A stretch of 64,000 nt of DNA from an uncultured Prevotellaceae bacterium (lineage in GTDB: Bacteria; Bacteroidota; Bacteroidia; Bacteroidales; Bacteroidaceae): positions 62,001 to 126,000 of the forward strand of contig ONDA01000006.1 in the NCBI GenBank assembly GCA_900316475.1, given 5' to 3'. Shown here piece after piece: positions 53,200 through 62,156 of the stretch. The position numbers and the translations under genes were made by a program. Below the pieces are notes generated by a model. That model had not been told where the DNA came from. It was given only the letters and a program-made list of their open reading frames with translations, and did not search any database. The first letter of the stretch is position 1. The number at the start of each line of letters is the position of its first letter.

Positions 53200-54120
53200 T
53201 TACGGCTCGTCAGTAGCCTCGGTATTCTCTTCGTCTACAATGCCACTCTTATAGTTTTCGGCCATAGTCTTACCTTCAGCACTCTGGCTGAATTTGGTTT
53301 CCAAAAAAGCCTTGTAGGTGGCCTCAGCATCGGCCTTACGTCCGAGATTGCTTTGAGCCAGCGACTTATAGATGGTGAAACGGCCTACCTGACGGTCGAT
53401 GTAGGAGGAGTCGACTCCGGGGCGCTGCTCATACTCGATAAGGAGTTCGCCAAAGTTGCGGGTGTAATAGAGCGCTGGCTCGTACTTACCCGCCATAACA
53501 CAATAGTAGGCTATGTTCACAAGACCGGCAATAGCATCCTTATAAGCATCGTCGCTGTGATTGCTGTCTATGAGCTGACGATGCTTTTCACAGGCAAGCT
53601 GAAATCCCTGATGCGATTCCTCCTCTGACTGTCCCAAACCGACCTGACTCAGGCCGATGTAAATGAGCAGGTTGATGTAGTCGCTGGTATTATCGCACTT
53701 GAGCTTCTCCAAGCGGGCAACGACGGGCTTTGCCATTTTCAGAGCCTCTTCATAGTTGCCTTCAATACAGAACTGATTTGCCAGTCGGCTGGCCGACTTG
53801 ACGTAGTTCTCCACTTCCTCGTCGGTCTCAGACTTTGCAGCCTCGTTTAGCGAGCGCTGCCAGTAGCTAACGGCTTCCTGCTTACGCTTCATACGGTCGC
53901 AGGCATAGCCACGCCAATAGTCGGCAGTCGACGGCAACAAGTCGCCTTCGCCCTGAAGGCTATCTGCCAATGTCATCAGACGACTAAAGTCCTTCGACTT
54001 GTAGGCCTGTTTCATTGACTGGAGAGCCTCATCGGTACTACTACTGGTACAAGCGCTAAAGGCCAGCGTCATCACAGCTAACGTGGCAGCCAACAAGAAT
54101 CGTGACCTTGACATCGTCAT
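53200..54120 (-). CDS. TPR-like lipoprotein
   Basis: 306 residues. Lipoprotein signal ending TLAFSAC (Cys about 24). Helical repeats of TPR type (for example DYWRGYACDRMKRKQEAVSY, AGLVNIAYYCVMAGKYEPAL, SLAQSNLGRKADAEATYKAF), then an acidic tail. Probably a periplasmic scaffold. It lies 1 nt after the coiled-coil gene in a two-gene operon; no partner is identified. Confidence 0.75.
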   Translation of the reverse strand: MTMSRSRFLLAATLAVMTLAFSACTSSSTDEALQSMKQAYKSKDFSRLMTLADSLQGEGDLLPSTADYWRGYACDRMKRKQEAVSYWQRSLNEAAKSETDEEVENYVKSASRLANQFCIEGNYEEALKMAKPVVARLEKLKCDNTSDYINLLIYIGLSQVGLGQSEEESHQGFQLACEKHRQLIDSNHSDDAYKDAIAGLVNIAYYCVMAGKYEPALYYTRNFGELLIEYEQRPGVDSSYIDRQVGRFTIYKSLAQSNLGRKADAEATYKAFLETKFSQSAEGKTMAENYKSGIVDEENTEATDEP

Positions 54121-54121
54121 A

Positions 54122-54541
54122 TCAGTCAGCTTTCTTGGCAGCCTTTGCAGCCTTCTCGGCAGCCTTCTCAGCAGCCACCTTAGCCTTGGCGGCCTTCAGC
54201 TGGAGCTTGCTGTCATCGGGGTTCTTGGCGGCGTCTTCGGCAAGTTTGGCATACTTCTTCTGAGCCTTCTCGGCATCCTCGCGGGCATCCTCAGCCTTCT
54301 CTCTCAGTTTCTCGCGCTTCTTGGCCTCTTTCTCCTTCTTCTTAGCCTCGGCTTCTTTCTTCTTCTGAGCCTTCTCAGCCTTCTTCTGAGCCTTCTCAGC
54401 TTCCTTCTGAGCCTTTGCAGCTTCCTTCTGAGCCTTCATCTCAGCCTGCTGGGCAGGTGTGAGTACTTCTTGCGCTTTTACGGTCTGCGCTCCCGTCAGC
54501 ATAGCGACGGCCAGCGCCATTGTCATCATAATTTTTTTCAT
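54122..54541 (-). CDS. Secreted Ala/Lys/Glu-rich coiled-coil protein
   Basis: 139 residues with a signal peptide (about 1-23, ending VKAQ). The rest is almost wholly helical, built on AQKEAEKAQKKAEKAQKKK and later AAEKAAEKAAKAA. No enzyme motif. It may act as a periplasmic spacer like other Lys/Ala-rich coiled coils (inference). Upstream gene of the TPR lipoprotein operon, with a -7 box at 54572-54581. Confidence 0.75.
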   Translation of the reverse strand: MKKIMMTMALAVAMLTGAQTVKAQEVLTPAQQAEMKAQKEAAKAQKEAEKAQKKAEKAQKKKEAEAKKKEKEAKKREKLREKAEDAREDAEKAQKKYAKLAEDAAKNPDDSKLQLKAAKAKVAAEKAAEKAAKAAKKAD

Positions 54542-54571
54542 CGTTTTTCCGTTTAAATGATTAAATTCTGC

Positions 54572-54581
54572 TGCAAAGATA
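54572..54581 (-). promoter_or_regulatory. -7 box of coiled-coil/TPR operon
   Basis: Reverse strand TATCTTTGCA, 30 nt before ATG 54541. Confidence 0.6.
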
Positions 54582-54619
54582 GAAAAAAGATTTCTTACTG
54601 CATATAATTTTTTGTTTTT

Positions 54620-56623
54620 TTATATTTTATCCAAATCAACCGAAAAGCCAATACTGAAAGACGTGCCCGTCGTCAATGGCGAACAATAGTAATACGACTT
54701 GGGCTTGTAGTTGAAGAGGTTGTCGACGGCGATGTTCAGACGGATGCCGCGCCAGATATGGTGCTGGAGCATCAGCCGCCAGATGGTGTACCCCTGGTCG
54801 ACATCCGTTCGTCCCGACTGGGGCTTGCCCTGACTGCGGCCTGAAAGAGCAGCATCGAGCGCATAGTGGCGCGTGAAGCGGTGCTCGTAGCCCACACGCC
54901 ACGTCAGGGAGTGCGCACGGGGTTGGTAGAAGTCGGAGTAATAGACGTTGCCCGTCTCTTTCATCCACGAATAGTTCAGCTTGAACATCAGCCCACAATC
55001 CCAGACATGGCTCAGACTGGCATCTACGCCCCAGACCGTGATGCCGTCTTCGTTCCAATAGAGGGCGCTCTCCATCCCTTCGAAGGTTCCGCCGTCGATG
55101 GTGGTGATGCGCTTGTCGAAGACGTTGCAGTAGCCCATGAGCGTAAAGTTGTAACGTCCGTCGAGGATGCCGCTATTACGGATGCGGTTCGTCCGCTCTA
55201 TGGCGACGTTGAAGTTGTTACTCTTCTCGGGCTGCAGGTCGGGGTTTCCGCGCAGCAGATAGCCCATATTGCCCATGTCGAAGTGCATGTACATCTCTTT
55301 GAGCGACGGTGCACGGAAGCCGCTGGCATAGTTGGCACGGAGCGTCAGCCAGGGAAATCTGTAGACCACTGCGAGACGCTCGGTGAGTCCCTTCTGTGAA
55401 GAGGCTGAGAAGTAGTCGAAGCGTACGCTGCCCACGACGTTGAGCCGCTGGGTGATGTTCCAGTCGAACTGCGCATAGCCGTCGATATTGTCCTGAGAGT
55501 GGACGGCGCCGGCAACGAACTGATAGGTCGTGAGATAGTCGTGCATATAGTCGGCTCCCAGAATGAGGTGGTGCTTGCCTAACGCCTGACTGTAGAGCGC
55601 GTGCAGGGTATGTTGCTGGTTGCTGTAGTCGTGATCGTGGGTGCGGGTGCCGTCGGGCAGGTAGTTGGCTTTGTCGTATTGGTCGTAGGCGTACGACAAT
55701 TCAAGAAAGCGGTTGTCAGCCCATGTGTACTTGCCTCTCAGTCCGCCACTGTAGCCGTTGAAGTGGTAGTCGTGGGTGTCGCGCTCACTGGTGCGAAAGA
55801 AGTATCCGCCACGGCCAGTGAGTGTCAGCCGGTCCGTAGGGCGCCATGTCAGCCGCTCCTTCACGTTGTAGGTCTTCTGTCCGTAGAGGCGGCTGACGTT
55901 CGAATCATCAGTCAATACCGATTCGTCGTAGGGCAAGCCCATCATCTTCTTCATCAGTTCCTGGGCTATCTCCTCTGGCGAATGCGACTTGGGCAGGTCT
56001 ATAGGGTCGATGCTGGTATGCTGGAAATTGGTCTGCGAGTTCCATTTCCCGGTGTTAAACGAGAACGAGGCTCCATGTCGCCACTCATGGCCGAAGGAGT
56101 TATAGCGCGAGTTCACGTTGGCCGTCCAGGGGTCAAGGTTCTCACGGCTGATGATGTTCACCACGCCACCCACGGCATTCGAGCCGTAGAGCGCCGACGA
56201 GGCACCCTTGACAATCTCGATACGCCCTACGTTGTCGAGATTCAAGCGGCTGTAGTCCACATTGTCCATCGTCTCGCCGGCCATCCGCTCGCCGTCGACC
56301 AGGAAGAGTACGGCATTGCCGCCGAAGCCGCTCATGTTGAGCGACGTCTCCTGGCTCATGGCAAAGCCGAACTCAAGGCCGGGAATCTCTTGTATCAGCA
56401 GATCCTGAATGTTGGTGGCGTCGGTCATCTTGATGTCGTGGAGCGTGATGAGTCGGGTGACGACGGGAGCGTCCTTCAGCGCCTTTGGCAAATAGGAGGC
56501 CGTGACGACGACGGGTTCCAGCTCTACAGAGTCGCGGATGACCGTCTCTGCAAAGAGTGGAATAGCTGGCACGGCCAAAGCCATACCAGCTAAGATGAGA
56601 TGCTTGATCGGGCTTGTTACCAC
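54620..56623 (-). CDS. TonB-dependent outer-membrane receptor
   Basis: 667 residues, GTG start at 56623 directly after the stop of the lipoprotein gene; this start gives a good signal peptide (about 1-25). Plug domain about 35-160 with VVVTASYLPKALKDAPVVTR and VEIVKGASSALYGSNAVGGV; beta-barrel to the end with ANYASGFRAPSLKEMYMHFD and a C-terminal aromatic strand. There is no CarboxypepD-like domain and no SusD, so it is of the siderophore/cobalamin/haem type, not a glycan SusC. Coupled to a calycin-like lipoprotein. Confidence 0.92.
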   Translation of the reverse strand: MVTSPIKHLILAGMALAVPAIPLFAETVIRDSVELEPVVVTASYLPKALKDAPVVTRLITLHDIKMTDATNIQDLLIQEIPGLEFGFAMSQETSLNMSGFGGNAVLFLVDGERMAGETMDNVDYSRLNLDNVGRIEIVKGASSALYGSNAVGGVVNIISRENLDPWTANVNSRYNSFGHEWRHGASFSFNTGKWNSQTNFQHTSIDPIDLPKSHSPEEIAQELMKKMMGLPYDESVLTDDSNVSRLYGQKTYNVKERLTWRPTDRLTLTGRGGYFFRTSERDTHDYHFNGYSGGLRGKYTWADNRFLELSYAYDQYDKANYLPDGTRTHDHDYSNQQHTLHALYSQALGKHHLILGADYMHDYLTTYQFVAGAVHSQDNIDGYAQFDWNITQRLNVVGSVRFDYFSASSQKGLTERLAVVYRFPWLTLRANYASGFRAPSLKEMYMHFDMGNMGYLLRGNPDLQPEKSNNFNVAIERTNRIRNSGILDGRYNFTLMGYCNVFDKRITTIDGGTFEGMESALYWNEDGITVWGVDASLSHVWDCGLMFKLNYSWMKETGNVYYSDFYQPRAHSLTWRVGYEHRFTRHYALDAALSGRSQGKPQSGRTDVDQGYTIWRLMLQHHIWRGIRLNIAVDNLFNYKPKSYYYCSPLTTGTSFSIGFSVDLDKI

Positions 56624-57118
56624 TTACTTCTCGGTGCCTGTGAAAGTTGTTACCATCAACATCGGCATGTTGCCGTATTTCAACGAATAGGTAACGACAA
56701 TGTTCTTGCCATTAACGAGAACGGCCAAACCGGTGATGGTAAAGGCTTTCTCCGACCCATCGGCATTAGTCACGCTCCCCGTGTAAGAAGCGAGTGCTCC
56801 GCCTATCGTATTGTCTTTCTTCGTCAGGGGAATGTTCTTAACCTGAAGTGCGGGAATGCTCATGTGACCGCCCATTCCCATTTCGGGAATAGTCATGTTA
56901 ATGGAGGATTCTGAGGCCTTGGCAAACGAGTAGGTCTTGGTATCGTTTGACGACTCCTCGCCCATCACCATGACAACCTCTTTACCGGAGTATTCCTTCG
57001 CCACCTGGTCGGCAAGGGCTACCACGGGATCGTCATCGTCACTACTACATGAACATACACTCAGGACGAAAGCCATAGCGACTATCGTCATAGTCATAAA
57101 ACTTTTGAACTTCATCAT
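56624..57118 (-). CDS. Calycin-like domain lipoprotein
   Basis: 164 residues, lipoprotein signal ending SVCSC with a following acidic SSDDDD (surface-export-like signal). The rest is a beta barrel of the Bacteroidetes calycin-like family (VAKEYSGKEVVMVMGEESSN, LAVLVNGKNIVVTYSLKYG). Such proteins often sit next to TonB receptors and may bind the same ligand outside the cell. It abuts the receptor start with no gap. Ligand unknown. Confidence 0.78.
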   Translation of the reverse strand: MMKFKSFMTMTIVAMAFVLSVCSCSSDDDDPVVALADQVAKEYSGKEVVMVMGEESSNDTKTYSFAKASESSINMTIPEMGMGGHMSIPALQVKNIPLTKKDNTIGGALASYTGSVTNADGSEKAFTITGLAVLVNGKNIVVTYSLKYGNMPMLMVTTFTGTEK

Positions 57119-57125
57119 TTTGCTT

Positions 57126-57911
57126 TTATTTTTTTAATTGTTGTGTTGTATAATCGTATTCTGAACCGTAGGCACTGTGGGGAACGCTGAAGATAGCCAC
57201 CATGAACAGGACGGCGAGACAGACGACCCACTTGTTGTATTTCCACCGCAACGTGACAAGCGCCGCAACAAAGCAGAGGAACGACAGCAGCGTCTTGTTG
57301 TCCGTCAGGTCGGTGCCATAGGGGAATCCCGTCCACCAGGGGCCGAAGGCGGCGTGCTGCACGAGCGGTCCGAAGAGGAATCCGCCGACGAACAAAGTCG
57401 CCACCGTAATCCAGAGCCAACGGCGATAGGGCTTGTGGGTAAGCACCAGCAGGAACGTATAGACGGCCAGCAGCATCGAGGCAAACATCAGCAGGATGTG
57501 GGGCACGAGGATGCCTGCAGGCACATCGTTGCGGAAACGTATCACGACAGGCTCTTCACTGAGATAGTCCTTGCCGCCGACGGTCAGGTAATACTGCAGT
57601 TTGCCGGCCACGGGCTGTACGGGTAGCGATGCCTGCCACTGGCCATCTTGCCACACGAAGTCTACCGTCGTATAGTCATCGGCTGTCGGGTAGCGACGGT
57701 AGTGCAATTGCGACTGCACGTCGGAGGGAACGTCCTTCAGCGTCACCGTCTCATCCTTCTGCACGCCGCTTCGCGGCAGTTTCACCTTGTATTGTTCGCC
57801 ATTGAGTTCTACCGTCACCTTCTTAGGATAGGTTGGTCCCGTCATGCGCTGGTAGATGCTCAACACCAGCGTGATAACAAAAGCTAATAGCCAACAGACA
57901 GATTTCTTCAT
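57126..57911 (-). CDS. Conserved membrane protein of unknown function
   Basis: 261 residues: one N-terminal membrane segment (about 5-20), an extracytoplasmic beta domain (about 25-130; VTVELNGEQYKVKLPRSGV) and four C-terminal membrane helices (about 137-250). No enzyme motif recognised. Its start overlaps the M28 peptidase stop by 4 nt, and the calycin lipoprotein gene follows 7 nt downstream, so it is part of an M28-MP-lipoprotein-receptor run. Confidence 0.7.
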   Translation of the reverse strand: MKKSVCWLLAFVITLVLSIYQRMTGPTYPKKVTVELNGEQYKVKLPRSGVQKDETVTLKDVPSDVQSQLHYRRYPTADDYTTVDFVWQDGQWQASLPVQPVAGKLQYYLTVGGKDYLSEEPVVIRFRNDVPAGILVPHILLMFASMLLAVYTFLLVLTHKPYRRWLWITVATLFVGGFLFGPLVQHAAFGPWWTGFPYGTDLTDNKTLLSFLCFVAALVTLRWKYNKWVVCLAVLFMVAIFSVPHSAYGSEYDYTTQQLKK

Positions 57912-59197
57912 CTTACGGGAGGTGTCAAGTGAACCTGAAACTCAATAGTCTTTCCGTCGCGGAGCACCTTGACGGGAATCGTCGTGCCGGCCTGGAGTTC
58001 AGACAGTCGCTCCATGTAGCCGTTCATATCCTTGACGGGCTTGCCGTCGATCTCCTGAATCACGTCGCCACTCCTGATACCGGCATTGTGTGCTGGCTTG
58101 CCTGCCACCACGATGTCGGCACGCAGTCCGGGAATGGTGCTGGCTCCCATGACGTCGGGCATCAGGCCCAGGGTAACCTTGAACTTAGCGTGGCTCATCG
58201 TCTGTGTGCTGGGCACGCTGATGTAGTCGGGCGTCGCCGGCATAGCGGCTATCTGCGTGATGAGCTGCTTCGAGAAGGCCAAGGTCTGCTCCATACCGTC
58301 GTAGTTCAGCGTCGAAGGCACGTCGGCAGGGGTGTGATACTCCATGTGACCGCCCGTCGTGAGGAACAGCACCGGGATGTCCTGAGCCACGAACGATGCA
58401 TGGTCGCTCGGCCCGTAGCCATCGGGGATGCAGCTGACGTTCAGCCCCGTCTGCTTGGCCGTTTGCTCTACCAGTTCCTTGAACGAACTGCTGGTGCCAG
58501 TGCCCGACACGCTCATGGCATGGTCGCGCATACGGCCTACCATGTCCAGGTTCACCATCGCCACGATGCTCTTAACATCCTGCGGCAGGTTGACACGACG
58601 ACGGTCGGCTTGCTTCATCCATTCCAGAAACTTCTTCGAGCCGACAAGTCCCTGTTCCTCGGCACCAAAGAAGGCGATGATGATGCTACGGGGCGAGCGT
58701 ACCTTACTGAAGTGCCGGGCCAGTTCGAGAACCACTGCATCGCCGCTGGCATTATCGTCTGCACCGGGATGAACGCCCAGGGTGTCGGGACGGCGTGAAC
58801 CAGAGCCTTGACCGCCTAATCCCAAGTGGTCGTAGTGTGAAGCCACGACAACGTACTCATGCTTCAGCCGCTTGTCCTTACCGGGGATGACGGCCATGAT
58901 ATTATGAGTATGATAGTCGGTGGTCGTCTCGGTGACGATGTCTTTCTTGCTGAAATGAAAGTCCTGATAGTAGCCTTTCGCCTTCTTTCCCTTAACGATG
59001 GGCTTCAACTTCAGGCCGCGAAGTTTGGCGGTAATATATTCCGAGGCCAGGGTGTCGCCGGCAGTGGCGGGAAACCGTCCGCCGAGTTCCTGGGAAGCCA
59101 AGTATTCCACTGTCTGCTTCATAGCGTCCTGAGCCTGTGACTGCAGCACAAGGACGGAAGCCAGGAACAACAAAAAAAATCTATTCTTCATTATCAT
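57908..59197 (-). CDS. Secreted M28-family aminopeptidase with PDZ domain
   Basis: 429 residues from ATG 59197 (MIMKNRFFLLFL; ATG 59191 is also possible). Signal peptide about 1-24. M28 zinc peptidase domain with VVASHYDHLG, HPGADDNASGDAVVLELA, AFFGAEEQGLVGSKKF, VNLDMVGRM and PSDHASFVAQDIP (metal ligands). C-terminal PDZ (about 330-425; GLRADIVVAGKPAHNAGIRS). Cleaves N-terminal residues in periplasm or outside. The -7 box at 59210-59219 gives a 12-18 nt leader. Confidence 0.93.
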   Translation of the reverse strand: MIMKNRFFLLFLASVLVLQSQAQDAMKQTVEYLASQELGGRFPATAGDTLASEYITAKLRGLKLKPIVKGKKAKGYYQDFHFSKKDIVTETTTDYHTHNIMAVIPGKDKRLKHEYVVVASHYDHLGLGGQGSGSRRPDTLGVHPGADDNASGDAVVLELARHFSKVRSPRSIIIAFFGAEEQGLVGSKKFLEWMKQADRRRVNLPQDVKSIVAMVNLDMVGRMRDHAMSVSGTGTSSSFKELVEQTAKQTGLNVSCIPDGYGPSDHASFVAQDIPVLFLTTGGHMEYHTPADVPSTLNYDGMEQTLAFSKQLITQIAAMPATPDYISVPSTQTMSHAKFKVTLGLMPDVMGASTIPGLRADIVVAGKPAHNAGIRSGDVIQEIDGKPVKDMNGYMERLSELQAGTTIPVKVLRDGKTIEFQVHLTPPVR

Positions 59198-59209
59198 TGG
59201 TTTTGCGGG

Positions 59210-59219
59210 TGCAAAGGTA
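59210..59219 (-). promoter_or_regulatory. -7 box of M28 peptidase operon
   Basis: Reverse strand TACCTTTGCA, 12 nt before ATG 59197. Confidence 0.6.
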
Positions 59220-59266
59220 CAAAGAATCCCTGAGACGGGCAATCCCTATTAATGATGATTTTCTGC

Positions 59267-60244
59267 TTATTCGTTCATGGCGCCACAATGGGGGCACGTG
59301 CCCTTATGGTAGAGCAAGCCGCCACAACGGCCACACTGATAGCGGGGACGGGGACGGCGGAAGTAGCTCCAAAGGGCAAACACACAGTACGCCACCAGCA
59401 GGGGGTAGCCTATATAATATAAGGTGAGAACGCTGAACACGATATAGGCGACGGCACAGGTAGCGCCCAGTCCTAAGAGATAGAGGACGGCCTCGCCGAA
59501 GGGCAGCAGCCGGCGCACATCGTCGAGCACGGCGATGGCGACAATGAGTATGACCCACACCGACACCAAGAACAGGCCCAGGCTAAGTGGTACGGCAAAG
59601 GGGTTGAGCGTCGGGTTGAAATAGAAGTGGCGCCACTTCTCGGGGTCGAATAGCTGGATGGAGCTATAGAGCGTTGCCGACGAGGCCACCAGCAGACAGA
59701 GCAGTGTAGGATAGAAGGAGGCGATGTCGTTGAAATGCACCAGGTGAGCCTGGCGACGCATCTGACGGCGATAGATATAGGCGGCGACAACGGCCACGAC
59801 GAAAGTCAGGAACACGAGCAGGTGGACGTCGGAGAACACATCAATGAACTCCGAGATGGGGTCGTCGGGCGAAACTGCCAGCAGCATATCGTGCTCGTGA
59901 ATCCAACCGAAAGTCTGCTGGTCGCGCGCCACTTTCACCCATATCGAGTCGATGGTGTCTACGGGAACGGTCGTGATGTCGGCTACCACGATATGGTCGT
60001 TTCTGTAAACCATCAGCGTGTCGATGGGCATCTCGTTGATAGCCTCTACCGGCAGCTGTACGATGAGGGGGATGGAGTCGACACGCACCTGGAAGTTGTA
60101 GTTCTGGGTGTAGTGGTGCGTGGTATAGAAGGAGATGCTGTCCAACTGCCGCTCCGTCAAGTCCCAGGCGTCAGGCGACAGCTGCCCACGATTGTAACAT
60201 GAGGACAGTAAAAGGAGAAATGAGAAAATGAAAAAAAGATTTCT
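59267..60244 (-). CDS. Zinc-ribbon membrane lipoprotein of unknown function
   Basis: 325 residues from ATG 60244 (MRNLFFIFSFLLLLSSC, lipobox Cys17). ATG 60268 would add MKNEKLE and overlap the U32 stop. An N-terminal periplasmic region (about 20-120) is followed by about five membrane helices and a C-terminal zinc ribbon CGRCGGLLYHKGTCPHCG. Similar zinc-ribbon membrane proteins are conserved in Bacteroidetes without assigned function. It follows the U32 gene, and the junction carries an A/T-rich inverted repeat. Confidence 0.7.
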   Translation of the reverse strand, partial: RNLFFIFSFLLLLSSCYNRGQLSPDAWDLTERQLDSISFYTTHHYTQNYNFQVRVDSIPLIVQLPVEAINEMPIDTLMVYRNDHIVVADITTVPVDTIDSIWVKVARDQQTFGWIHEHDMLLAVSPDDPISEFIDVFSDVHLLVFLTFVVAVVAAYIYRRQMRRQAHLVHFNDIASFYPTLLCLLVASSATLYSSIQLFDPEKWRHFYFNPTLNPFAVPLSLGLFLVSVWVILIVAIAVLDDVRRLLPFGEAVLYLLGLGATCAVAYIVFSVLTLYYIGYPLLVAYCVFALWSYFRRPRPRYQCGRCGGLLYHKGTCPHCGAMNE

Positions 60245-60257
60245 CATCTCCAATTTC

Positions 60258-62156
60258 TCATTTTTCATTTGCGTCAGCATAGACATTCATTTGACAATGG
60301 GCACAATCGAACTCAAGACGGAAGCGGCGGCCGTCGCCAAGACGGAGGAAGAGCGGTTCGCGCCACGTAGGACGCTGACCGCCGTGACGGACGCAATAGC
60401 CAAGGGCGTAGCGGAGACAGTGGCGACACTGCATCAAGACGGCGTCGGGCGTGGGGCGAAGCTCGTAGGCTGAAGGTGCGTCAACGCCGTAGAAGTGAGC
60501 GGCGGCGTGGTTGGCGATATTGAGGAGGTGGGGGGACGAGAGGGGAAGAAGGGAATAGGACGTGTGGGATGAGTGGGATGAGTGGGATGAGTGGGACGTT
60601 TGGGAATAGTGGGACGTTTGGGAATAGTGGGACGTTTGGGACAGCTTGTCGACCAACAGCCTTCTTAGCTCTGCGAGCTGGCTGCTGGGGATGAAGTAGT
60701 CGAAGTCGGCGGGGAGGTCGACGCTGGTACACTCAAAGGGGGTGTTACCTAACTTCGTGAGCTGGCGGACGATGTTCTCGCACTGCGGTTTCTCGGCCTT
60801 CTGATGACTGATGACCATCGTCACGGACACGTCGCCAGAAGAGAGACAGGAACCGTCGCCAGAGAGGCAGAAGCCGTCGGCAGTAGGCCGCAGCGCCAAC
60901 GAGACGGGAATCTTGCGCTCGGCACTGGGGCGGCTGAGCAGCCGGTCGAACTCCTGGTCGTTGTTGCGATAGAGACGAAGGCCAGGACGCAGACCGTCGG
61001 GCATACGCTGCGGGAACAGGCGATTCCCCTCTACCCTATTCACGCGGAAGCCCTGCAGTTGGCGGTCGGCATCGAGGAAGCACAAGCCGTCGCCGTTGGC
61101 GAAGCTGGCCGTCCCCGCTACCGTGAAAGCGTCGCGCCGCAGTTCCTTGACCGTCCCCACGAACTCACCCATCGCCTTCGGTGTGTCGAAGGAAGCGATG
61201 TCGGGACGACGGCCACGGGCGAAATAGTCTGTATAGCCTCGATTGAACGTTTTTTGTAAGTTTGGCGTGAAGGAGTAGCGGCAATGCCCACGAGAGGCAC
61301 GATGATAAAGGTCGGGATGACGGTGCACAATCTGGTTGAGGCGCTCGCTATAGGCCGCAGTAACATTCTTGACGTAGGCAACGTCCTTGAGTCGTCCCTC
61401 AATTTTGAACGACGTAGCGCCGGCCTCCGCCAAATCCTCTAACAGCTCTATGCGGCACATATCCTTCAGCGACAGCAGGTAGCGGTCGTGCTGGATGACG
61501 CGGCCGTCGGCGTCGACGAGGTCGAATGGCATCCGGCAGAACTGGGCACACTCACCACGATTTGCCGAGCGGTGGAAACAGTATTGCGACGCATAGCACT
61601 GACCGCTATAGCTGACACACAGCGCCCCGTGGACGAAGACCTCCAGTTCGACGTCGGGCACAGCCTTGTGAATAGCCCGTATCTCGTCGATGGAGAGTTC
61701 GCGCGCCAGGACGACGCGTGAGAAGCCGAGGTCGCGCAGCCAGGCGACCTTCTCGGCCGTGCGGTTGTCGGTCTGGGTGGAAGCGTGATATTCGATGCTT
61801 TTTCGAGGTGCGAGAATGCTTTTTCGAGGTGCGAGGTGCGAGGTGCGAGGTGCGAGCAAAGCCATATCCTGCACCAAGACGGCATCTACCCCATTCTGCT
61901 GCAACTCCTCCAAGAGCCGGCGCGTGTCCTCCAGTTCGTCATCGTAGATGATGGTGTTGACGGTGACGTAGACCTTAGCCCCAAACAGGTGGGCATAGCG
62001 GCAAAGTTCGGCAATGTCGGCTACGCTGTTGCCCGCCGACGCTCTGGCGCCAAAACGCTGGGCACCGATATACACAGCATCGGCACCGTGATCGATAGCG
62101 GCGATGCCGCACTCCAGGTTTTTGGCCGGAGCCAACAGTTCCAGTGGTCGCGTCAC
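60258..62156 (-). CDS. U32 family peptidase-like RNA hydroxylation protein
   Basis: 632 residues, GTG start overlapping the metA stop (GTGA). N-terminal U32 domain with LELLAPAKNLECGIAAIDHG, GADAVYIGAQRFGARA, LEVFVHGALCVSYSGQCYAS and the Cys-rich CFHRSANRGECAQFCRMPF (iron-sulfur ligands), plus the C-terminal collagenase-like region with a further CRHCLRYALGYC...CAHC cluster. U32 proteins (RlhA, TrhP) hydroxylate rRNA or tRNA. Two repeat inserts interrupt it: heptamers at 61804-61856 (LAPRTSHLAPRKS) and 9/18-bp units at 60564-60645 (SQTSHYSQTSHSSHSS). Confidence 0.87.
   Translation of the reverse strand: MTRPLELLAPAKNLECGIAAIDHGADAVYIGAQRFGARASAGNSVADIAELCRYAHLFGAKVYVTVNTIIYDDELEDTRRLLEELQQNGVDAVLVQDMALLAPRTSHLAPRKSILAPRKSIEYHASTQTDNRTAEKVAWLRDLGFSRVVLARELSIDEIRAIHKAVPDVELEVFVHGALCVSYSGQCYASQYCFHRSANRGECAQFCRMPFDLVDADGRVIQHDRYLLSLKDMCRIELLEDLAEAGATSFKIEGRLKDVAYVKNVTAAYSERLNQIVHRHPDLYHRASRGHCRYSFTPNLQKTFNRGYTDYFARGRRPDIASFDTPKAMGEFVGTVKELRRDAFTVAGTASFANGDGLCFLDADRQLQGFRVNRVEGNRLFPQRMPDGLRPGLRLYRNNDQEFDRLLSRPSAERKIPVSLALRPTADGFCLSGDGSCLSSGDVSVTMVISHQKAEKPQCENIVRQLTKLGNTPFECTSVDLPADFDYFIPSSQLAELRRLLVDKLSQTSHYSQTSHYSQTSHSSHSSHSSHTSYSLLPLSSPHLLNIANHAAAHFYGVDAPSAYELRPTPDAVLMQCRHCLRYALGYCVRHGGQRPTWREPLFLRLGDGRRFRLEFDCAHCQMNVYADANEK
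60564..60645. repeat. 9-bp and 18-bp tandem array in the U32 gene
   Basis: Three copies of GTGGGATGA, then almost three of an 18-mer starting GTGGGACGTTTGGGA. Read in frame as Ser/His/Thr/Tyr-rich repeats. Unit lengths are multiples of three. Confidence 0.85.
61804..61856. repeat. Heptamer array in the U32 gene
   Basis: CGAGGTG once at 61804-61810 and four times at 61825-61852, each block preceded by AATGCTTTTT or similar. Same heptamer family as metH array 3. Codes LAPRTSHLAPRKS. Confidence 0.85.
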
